From: SIAJ01 sp036266155
GTDB lineage: Bacteria; Planctomycetota; Planctomycetia; Gemmatales; Gemmataceae
DNA length: 10,888 bases
NCBI GenBank assembly: GCA_036266155.1
Contig: DATANR010000357.1
Span: 1-10,888, forward strand
Direction: 5' to 3'
Of the stretch, positions 6,076-10,888 are shown one piece after another (the stretch's first letter is position 1; every line of letters begins with the position of its first letter). Made by a program: the position numbers and the translations under genes. The notes below the pieces were generated by a model that saw only the letters and a program-made list of their open reading frames with translations, did no database searches and had not been told where the DNA came from.

Positions 6076-6426
6076 ATGACCGCTACAACCACTTTCCTGC
6101 GTCGCGATCCGGCCGAGGTGAAACCCTGGACCGAGACGTGTGGCCAAATTCGGTGCCTGGTTGAAGAGAAGGACGGCGCCGCCGGCGAGGTCCACCACGT
6201 CGAGATCCACGACGCCAAGCTGCACTAACACGAGCGGACGGACGAGTTCTACTACATCATCTCCGGACGCGGAACGATGGTGCTCGACGACGAAGAAATC
6301 GACGTCCATGAGGGCGTCGTCGTCTACATCCCACGCGGCGTCAAGCACAAGGCGAAGGGCAATTTGACGGTGCTGACGGTGTGCATTCCGCGCGGGGTGC
6401 TGGATGACGTGCACGAGGTGGAATGA
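6076..6426 (+). pseudogene. Small single-domain cupin with one in-frame TAA
   Basis: The frame starts at ATG 6076 (MTATTTFLRRDPAEVKPW) and covers 117 codons to TGA at 6424-6426, the usual length of a small cupin. It is interrupted once, by TAA at 6226-6228. Cupin motif 1 is otherwise complete: H-[stop]-HERTDEFYYIISGRG, fitting HxHx4Ex6G. The stop replaces the residue between the two metal-binding histidines (often Tyr or a similar residue; TAC or TAT to TAA would do it). Motif 2 is also intact: GVVVYIPRGVKHKAKGN, close to Gx5PxGx2Hx3N. Such proteins bind a metal in a beta-barrel and act as isomerases, dioxygenases or sugar-binding domains; the substrate cannot be told here. The first 50 residues alone would not fold as a barrel. 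Because the rest is well preserved, the break is recent, a sequencing error, or a recoded stop. Confidence 0.8.
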
Positions 6427-6438
6427 CACGGTTATTCG

Positions 6439-6537
6439 CTAGTGTCCTGAGTCGAGAATTCGTTTAGCTTGAACCAGCGCAATCCCCTGAGAATCATGGC
6501 AAGAATTCAGAAACGAATTACTGGTTCAGGACACTAG
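6439..6537. mobile_element. 99-bp MITE-like element with terminal inverted repeats
   Basis: The ends are inverted copies: CTAGTGTCCTGA at 6439-6450 faces TCAGGACACTAG at 6526-6537. After six unmatched bases, AATTCGTTT (6457-6465) faces AAACGAATT (6511-6519). There is no room for a transposase. The terminal TA on both sides would fit a TA target-site duplication as made by IS630/Tc1-mariner transposases, making this a likely non-autonomous derivative (inference). It sits between the convergent cupin and WD40 genes, 12 bases from each stop codon. It could also act as a transcript end for either. Confidence 0.6.
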
Positions 6538-6549
6538 TCGGCCTCCGTT

Positions 6550-8760
6550 TCATCGCCCTCGTGCCAGCGCCCCGCGCGCCGCATCCGCCAGGGTGTCACC
6601 AACGGGGCCTTCGGACCATTCCTGCAACAACGCGATCGCTTTCGCGGTTTGCAACCGTTCAAGCAATTCAACAGCCCGAGCGATGCAGATGCCCTCGGTT
6701 GAGAGGTCGGGGCCGCGCGTCGCTTTGAGCAATGTGTCGACGCGCTGGCGCATTTCGGGCGACATGTCCGTGCGACTTGCGGCGAGCAAGGCGGGGCGGC
6801 TCGCGTGGGCCAGTCGTGTCAGTTCGCCTTGCGCGATCTCACGTTTCTGATAGCGCGGCGCATCGAGTTCGCGGACGAAACGGTCGACCTGTTCGGGCAC
6901 GGGTCGGGCCGGGCGGATGCGTTCTCGAAGGCCCTCAACCGCGACATCTGAATGTCGTGCAAGTTGTTGCATTGATTGGAATGCGGTAGCCGCGGTGCCG
7001 GCGAGGCCGGCCCACATTTCATCTGAAGGCGCAAGGGTCACGCCTGGTTTGGGCGCGGCGCCTGCGAACAGGTCGTGAATGGTCACCGTACTGTCGCCGT
7101 TGGAGGCGATCAGGTAGCGCCCGTCGCGCGTGAACAAGAACGACGATGTAGGCCCGCGATGGCGATTCGGAATTCGAAAGCGTTCTTGAAGCGTGTTGAC
7201 TTCGAACACGAGCCAATCGAAGCGATCAGTTTCGACCACGGCCAACCGGCCATCGGGTGCGAGCGTGAGCAGCCCCTCGCGGCCTTCGAGCGTGTCGCCG
7301 CGTGCGAAGCGGATTTCGCGCGCGTGGCCGGCACAGCCGAGCGGCCAGGCGGCGAGGCCTGACGAGTGGGCTGTGACGACCGTATGGCCGTCCGGCGTGA
7401 AAGACACAGCGCCCGCCCACTCGCGGCGAGTCAACGTCGTTGTGTAGGGCAACAGTTCGAGCAGCCGGCCGGTTGCGGAATCATAAATAGCGAGGCCCTT
7501 GTCCTCGACTACGCACAGCCGCAAGCCGTCGGGGGCGAATGCATAACCGCCGCGGCCGGGCAGGCCCTTCTTGACCGACCAAGAATGCAACCCAGTGAGG
7601 TTCCAGACGCGCAGGATCGACGTGTCAAATTGATTGAACTGCGTGTCGCCGCCGTGCGTCACACGGAAGCGCCCGTCAGCCGATTCGCGCGGATAAATCG
7701 GCGTGCCATTGTGCCATTCAACGATCGCCGGCTCGGTGTTTGAAACGCGCCGCGCGGTGGCAAGCTCCCAGTTCTCCTCGCGTGGCGATGAATAGTTGCC
7801 GGAGAGCCGCAGGAATCGCCCATCGGGCGACAGGCGCATGGCCGGCGGCTGCGAAAACGAGTCCGGCTGATTGAATCGCTCACGACCGCTGGCGACATCC
7901 ACCAGGCGAATCCGATTTGCCGCCGCAACTGCCAGGCAGGATCCGTTGGGTGATAAGGCTATTCGATCGGGAGGCGATGGTAGGGTTCCCTTGTAATGAT
8001 TCAGGATTTGGCCGGTCACCAAATCGAACCGGAGGATACCGCCTTCCATTTCGGTGACAAACAGATGGCGTGCATCCGCGGAGAACCGGGCGCAGCCAGA
8101 GCGAGCAAAACGAAGGTCGCCCGGCGTCAGCGTCCGTTCGATACCCGTCTTCCGATCCTTCCATGTCAGCGTAGATTCGGTAGCAAAGTTGGCCTCGTAG
8201 CGACCGCACGGCGACGCGGCATCAGCGGCTCGACCCTCGGCGACGGTTTCGACCTGCTGACCGGTGGCTTCGTCCCATGTTCGATTGCGGCCTGTCAGGT
8301 CCGTGACGACGACACGACCAGCTTCGAGTGAACGGATGCCGTAAGGACACCCGGTGCGAACGAAGCGAGCCTCCATCCCATTGCGAATGTTGTGGCTGCG
8401 AATCGAGCCGTCGCCGGTACTCCAGATCACACGTTCGCCGTCCGCGGAGAATCCAACCGGGCCGCGGATGCCGTCCGGCAAGTCCCAGCGGCGAACGACG
8501 CGGCTTGTCGCCGTTTCCCAGACGATTACTGAGCCTTGTTTGTCCGCGGAGACGAGCAAAGCACCATCGGGAGAAAAAGACAGCGATCGAATCGGACCGC
8601 CATGCCGCAGGCGAGTGCTGCCGACGCGACCGACCAATCCGTGTTCGGGCCCACGCAGGTCCGGATCACGGGAATTCCAGGAACCAATGCCAAAGGCGCC
8701 GTTGTTGGGAGAGGGGAGAACGACGGCAACAATGGCCCAAAGCGAGCTGAGAAGTGACAT
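6550..8760 (-). CDS. Exported WD40-repeat protein with helical C-terminal domain
   Basis: This 736-residue protein opens with a signal peptide or anchor (MSLLSSLWAIVAVVLPSP). From about residue 50 it has a long series of WD40 blades, for example IRSLSFSPDGALLVSADKQG with SVIVWETATSRVV, VGFSADGERVIWSTGDGS, IALSPNGSCLAVAAANRI, YAFAPDGLRLCVVEDKG and VSFTPDGHTVVTAHSSG. There are enough for up to two seven-bladed propellers. The last 150 residues (from about 585) are helical: a PVPEQVDRFVRELDAPRYQKREIAQGEL-type segment, SRPALLAA, and AVELLERLQTAKAIALLQEW. This tail is a hallmark of Gemmata-group WD40 proteins, where it often follows propellers or Ser/Thr kinase-WD40 fusions. A protein-binding scaffold role is likely; partners are unknown. 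The ATG at 8760 is supported by GGGAG 6 bases upstream and by a TTGACA promoter. It is divergent from groEL. Confidence 0.88.
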   Translation of the reverse strand: MSLLSSLWAIVAVVLPSPNNGAFGIGSWNSRDPDLRGPEHGLVGRVGSTRLRHGGPIRSLSFSPDGALLVSADKQGSVIVWETATSRVVRRWDLPDGIRGPVGFSADGERVIWSTGDGSIRSHNIRNGMEARFVRTGCPYGIRSLEAGRVVVTDLTGRNRTWDEATGQQVETVAEGRAADAASPCGRYEANFATESTLTWKDRKTGIERTLTPGDLRFARSGCARFSADARHLFVTEMEGGILRFDLVTGQILNHYKGTLPSPPDRIALSPNGSCLAVAAANRIRLVDVASGRERFNQPDSFSQPPAMRLSPDGRFLRLSGNYSSPREENWELATARRVSNTEPAIVEWHNGTPIYPRESADGRFRVTHGGDTQFNQFDTSILRVWNLTGLHSWSVKKGLPGRGGYAFAPDGLRLCVVEDKGLAIYDSATGRLLELLPYTTTLTRREWAGAVSFTPDGHTVVTAHSSGLAAWPLGCAGHAREIRFARGDTLEGREGLLTLAPDGRLAVVETDRFDWLVFEVNTLQERFRIPNRHRGPTSSFLFTRDGRYLIASNGDSTVTIHDLFAGAAPKPGVTLAPSDEMWAGLAGTAATAFQSMQQLARHSDVAVEGLRERIRPARPVPEQVDRFVRELDAPRYQKREIAQGELTRLAHASRPALLAASRTDMSPEMRQRVDTLLKATRGPDLSTEGICIARAVELLERLQTAKAIALLQEWSEGPVGDTLADAARGALARGR

Positions 8761-8778
8761 GTGGAACTCCCTTTCCAC
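8761..8778 (-). promoter_or_regulatory. Ribosome binding site inside a hairpin loop
   Basis: On the minus strand, GTGGAA (8778-8773) and TTCCAC (8766-8761) form a perfect 6-bp stem around AGGGAG (8772-8767), and the ATG of the WD40 gene follows directly. The Shine-Dalgarno sequence is thus the whole loop, and the stem touches the start codon. Confidence 0.45.
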
Positions 8779-8798
8779 AGGCGAAAATTCAAGCGAGG

Positions 8799-8827
8799 GT
8801 TATGCCGTGAGGTGTGGGAACTGTCAA
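8799..8827 (-). promoter_or_regulatory. Putative sigma-70-type promoter of the WD40 gene
   Basis: On the minus strand, a perfect TTGACA lies at 8827-8822 and CATAAC (4 of 6 matches to TATAAT) at 8804-8799, with exactly 17 bases between. The start codon is 38 bases downstream of the -10, giving a leader of about 30 bases that contains the hairpin with the ribosome binding site. The 21-bp inverted repeat begins 13 bases upstream of the -35. Confidence 0.5.
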
Positions 8828-8840
8828 CGGACAATTCGTA

Positions 8841-8910
8841 CGTAGCTGGATTCGTAAGAATGCAGTTGCTGGCGCGCCCAAGAACCTGAATTCTTACGAA
8901 TCCAGCTACG
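8841..8910. repeat. Inverted repeat with 21-bp perfect arms
   Basis: Arms 8841-8861 and 8890-8910 are perfectly complementary over 21 bp (outer end CGTAGCTGGATTCGTAAGAA). Three further pairs (CAG/CTG) follow after one mismatch, around a loop of about 20 bases. It lies in the region shared by groEL and the WD40 gene, just behind the WD40 promoter and over 130 bp before the groEL promoter. I recall similar TAGCTGGATTCGTAAGAATTC repeats from Gemmata-type genomes (memory, unchecked). It has no coding content. Confidence 0.8.
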
Positions 8911-8952
8911 AGAACGGGCCTGCCAAAGACGATCGATAAGGCCAATTTGATT

Positions 8953-8967
8953 CTGCCAGTCTGGCAG
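8953..8967. promoter_or_regulatory. Perfect dyad CTGCCA-N3-TGGCAG upstream of groEL
   Basis: A 6-bp perfect inverted repeat with a 3-base centre lies about 100 bp upstream of the transcription start predicted from the -24/-12 element. That is the usual distance for an activator site of a sigma-54 promoter. It does not match the NifA (TGT-N10-ACA) or NtrC consensus I know. It may also be chance. Confidence 0.3.
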
Positions 8968-9043
8968 CGTCAGCTGCATCGTTATCGGGGTTCCATTCGT
9001 AAAGTGTCGAATTTGCAAGGACTTACGTTCGCAATCTGCCATC

Positions 9044-9058
9044 GGCACAACTCTTGCA
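9044..9058 (+). promoter_or_regulatory. Putative -24/-12 (sigma-54 type) promoter of groEL
   Basis: GGCAC (9044-9048), five bases, then TTGCA (9054-9058) fits the core of the sigma-54 consensus TGGCAC-N5-TTGCW; only the first T is replaced by C. The predicted start would be near 9069, giving a 60-base leader. CATAAT at 9057-9062 could serve as a -10 for another sigma factor, but no -35 stands 16-18 bases upstream. No CIRCE element (TTAGCACTC-N9-GAGTGCTAA) is seen. Confidence 0.45.
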
Positions 9059-9118
9059 TAATGACCGCCACTTCGACTCGAACCACCGCCCGGACTGCCG
9101 GGTTGATCGACATCCATT

Positions 9119-9123
9119 AGGAG
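9119..9123 (+). promoter_or_regulatory. Ribosome binding site deciding the groEL start
   Basis: AGGAG lies 8 bases before GTG 9132. It fixes the GTG as the start over the upstream TTG at 9054, which has no such site and would overlap the promoter. Confidence 0.75.
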
Positions 9124-9131
9124 TCTGCCAA

Positions 9132-10853
9132 GTGGCTGCCAAACAACTGTCCTACGCCGACGACGCTCGCCAGAAGCTGCTCGCCGGGGTTACCAAGCTG
9201 GCGCGGGCCGTCCGTTCGACCCTCGGGCCGCGTGGCCGCAATGCCGTGCTCGACAAGGGCTGGGGCAGCCCAACGGTGACCAAGGACGGCGTCTCGGTCG
9301 CCGAAGACATTGATCTGAAGGATCCGTACGAGAACATGGGGGCCCAGCTCGTCAAGGAAGCCGCCAGCAAGACCAGCGACGTGGCCGGCGACGGCACCAC
9401 GACCGCGACCGTGTTGGCCGAGTTTATTTACCGCGAAGGTCTGAAGGCCGTGGCCGCTGGCAGCGACCCGATGGCCATCTCGCGCGGCATGCAGAAGGGC
9501 GTCGACGCGGTCGTCGAGTCGCTCAAGGGCCAGGCCCAGAAGGTTGACGCGAACGATCCGAAGGCGATCACCGAAGTCGCGACCATCGCGGCCAACAACA
9601 ACAAGGAAATCGGCGCCAAGCTGGCCGAGGCCATGAAGAAGGTCGGGGCCGCGAATGGCGTCATCACGATCGAAGAAGGCAAGACGGCCGACACCGAGGT
9701 CGTGGTCGTTCAGGGCATGCAGTTCGATCGCGGCTACCTGTCGCCGCACTTCGTGACCAATCAGGAAGACGTGACGGTCGAGTTCGAGAACGCGAACATC
9801 CTCATTTACGAAGACAAGATTTCGAACGCGAAGGATCTCGTGCCGCTGCTCGAGACCTTCTACAAGAAGAACGAGCCGCTCGTCATCATCGCCGAGGATA
9901 TCGAGGGCGACGCTCTGGCGACGCTCGTGCTCAACAAGCTCAAGGGCATCCTGAAGATTGTGGCCGTGAAGGCCCCTGGTTACGGTGATCGCCGTAAGGC
10001 CATGCTCGAAGACATCGCGATCCTGACCGGCGGGAAGCCGCTGTTCAAGGACCTGGGCGTGAAGCTCGACGCGACCAGCCCGGGCAAGGGCGGGGCTAAC
10101 GAGCCGACCGTGCTGAGCTACCTCGGCAAGGCGAAGAAGATCAAGATCGACGCCGAGAACACAACGATCACCGAGGGCTTTGGCGACAAGAAGGCCGTCG
10201 ATGGCCGGGCCGAGTCGATCCGCAAAGAAATCACCAAGACCGACAGCGAATACGACCGCGAGAAGCTGCAAGAACGGCTCGCCAAGTTGGCCGGCGGCGT
10301 TGCCCAGCTCAAGGTTGGCGGCTCGACCGAGACGGCGATGAAGGAGCAGAAGGCCCTCTACGAAGACGCTTTGCATGCGACGCGAGCGGCCATCGCGGAA
10401 GGCACCGTGCCGGGCGGCGGCGTGGCCCTGCTAAACGCTCGCAAGGCGCTCGACAATCTGAAGCTCACGGGCGACGAGGACGTCGGCGTGAAGGTGCTCT
10501 ATCGGGCGCTTGAGATGCCGTGCCGGCTGATCGCCGAGAATGCTGGCAAGGACGGCACCGTGATCGTCTCGCAGATCCGCAAGAAGAATGACGTCGCTTG
10601 GGGCTACAACGCAGACACCGACAAGTACGAGAACCTGCGTGCGGCCGGCGTCATCGACCCGCTGAAGGTCACCCGCAGCGCTCTCCAGAATGGCGCGAGC
10701 GTCGCGGCCCTGCTGCTCACCACCGAGACCCTCGTGGCTGACATCCCCGAGCCGAAGGGCAAGGGTGGCGATCACGACCATCACGACCATCATGGTGGCG
10801 GCGGCATGGGCGGCATGGGTGGAATGGGTGGAATGGGCGGCATGGACTTCTGA
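9132..10853 (+). CDS. groEL: 60-kDa chaperonin GroEL, His-rich tail
   Basis: This 573-residue type I chaperonin forms the cytoplasmic double-ring folding machine that works with GroES and ATP. It starts (GTG) with VAAKQLSYADDARQKLLAGV. Landmarks are TLGPRGRNAVLDK (30-42), the ATP site VAGDGTTTATVLA with Asp87, the apical GMQFDRGYLSPHF (195-207), APGYGDRRKAML (281-292), YDREKLQERLAKLAGGVA (374-391), EDALHATRAA with Asp412 (E. coli Asp398) and VPGGGVAL (427-433). The tail has five GGM units ending MDF. Differences from the E. coli protein, from memory: His206 replaces Tyr203 of the substrate/GroES-binding face; about 11 extra residues (SPGKGGANEP region, 315-325) lie in the apical domain; and a DHDHHDHH stretch (547-554) precedes the GGM tail. 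No groES precedes it; what follows position 10888 is unknown. Planctomycetes often have several groEL copies, and this may be a specialised one. Control may be through the -24/-12 element. Confidence 0.97.
   Translation: MAAKQLSYADDARQKLLAGVTKLARAVRSTLGPRGRNAVLDKGWGSPTVTKDGVSVAEDIDLKDPYENMGAQLVKEAASKTSDVAGDGTTTATVLAEFIYREGLKAVAAGSDPMAISRGMQKGVDAVVESLKGQAQKVDANDPKAITEVATIAANNNKEIGAKLAEAMKKVGAANGVITIEEGKTADTEVVVVQGMQFDRGYLSPHFVTNQEDVTVEFENANILIYEDKISNAKDLVPLLETFYKKNEPLVIIAEDIEGDALATLVLNKLKGILKIVAVKAPGYGDRRKAMLEDIAILTGGKPLFKDLGVKLDATSPGKGGANEPTVLSYLGKAKKIKIDAENTTITEGFGDKKAVDGRAESIRKEITKTDSEYDREKLQERLAKLAGGVAQLKVGGSTETAMKEQKALYEDALHATRAAIAEGTVPGGGVALLNARKALDNLKLTGDEDVGVKVLYRALEMPCRLIAENAGKDGTVIVSQIRKKNDVAWGYNADTDKYENLRAAGVIDPLKVTRSALQNGASVAALLLTTETLVADIPEPKGKGGDHDHHDHHGGGGMGGMGGMGGMGGMDF
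10800..10844 (+). repeat. Tandem GGM-coding repeat in groEL tail
   Basis: Five 9-base units of the form GGN-GGN-ATG encode GGMGGMGGMGGMGGM at residues 557-571. Flexible GGM tails line the GroEL cavity floor in most bacteria. Synonymous differences between units (GGC/GGT/GGA) show that it is not a fresh slippage product. Confidence 0.9.
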
Positions 10854-10888
10854 TCGTCCACACACACCGACGCATCGAGGGCGCGGCT

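Noticed and set aside
5802..6429. Several minus-strand frames opposite and upstream of the cupin
   Set aside because: They are antisense shadows of the cupin or non-coding DNA with no recognisable protein features.
9054..9131. Upstream TTG as the groEL start
   Set aside because: It lies inside the -12 element, has no ribosome site, and adds 26 residues not found in GroEL. GTG 9132 with AGGAG fits the family.
9117..10376. 419-codon minus-strand frame opposite groEL
   Set aside because: It is the antisense shadow of a highly biased GC-rich gene; its His/Leu/Val/Asp-rich composition is typical of such shadows.
1..10888. CRISPR array, phage genes, or toxin-antitoxin operon
   Set aside because: No evenly spaced direct repeats, no phage structural or integrase genes, and no toxin partner next to the Imm22-like gene were seen.

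Overview
The window looks like part of the chromosome of a planctomycete, most likely in the Gemmata group. This is judged from gene families, not from a database search. The signs are a leucine-rich-repeat exported protein, a WD40 protein ending in the helical tail typical of that group, an HTH-plus-membrane-segment protein of a type I associate with Gemmata relatives, a GroEL with a (GGM)n-MDF tail, high GC content, and many palindromic repeats between genes.

Left part (1-3071): five genes, all on the minus strand. They are the first 38 codons of an unknown protein cut by the window edge, an MmcQ/YjbR-family protein with a lysine-rich tail, an Imm22-like immunity protein, an exported helical protein with LTxxQ-like motifs, and an exported LRR protein. 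Gaps of 107-346 bases suggest largely separate transcription. Upstream of the LRR gene (3072-3571) is a gene-free stretch with two strong inverted repeats of different families.

Middle part (3572-6537): a degraded and rearranged zone. An HTH/membrane gene has apparently lost its own stop, and its frame runs on to 5797. It passes antisense through the 3' half of a WD40 gene, then out of frame through a 5'-truncated serine hydrolase (beta-lactamase class C fold), then through a tRNA-Leu(UAA). The hydrolase has an in-frame TAG. After the tRNA comes a small cupin gene, complete in length except for an in-frame TAA between its first two metal-binding histidines. A 99-bp MITE-like element closes the zone.

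Right part (6550-10888): a large exported WD40 protein on the minus strand and a groEL on the plus strand are divergent and share a 371-bp upstream region. The WD40 side has a TTGACA/CATAAC promoter and a ribosome binding site in a hairpin loop. The groEL side has a good -24/-12 (sigma-54 type) match with a perfect dyad about 100 bp upstream. A 21-bp perfect inverted repeat lies between them. No groES is in the window. GroEL itself has an apical-domain insertion and a histidine-rich tail.

I see no new multi-gene defence or metabolic system. The signals most worth following are the apparent sigma-54 control of groEL, the unusual GroEL tail and insertion, the five different inverted-repeat elements in one 11-kb window, and the cluster of freshly broken genes around the tRNA.
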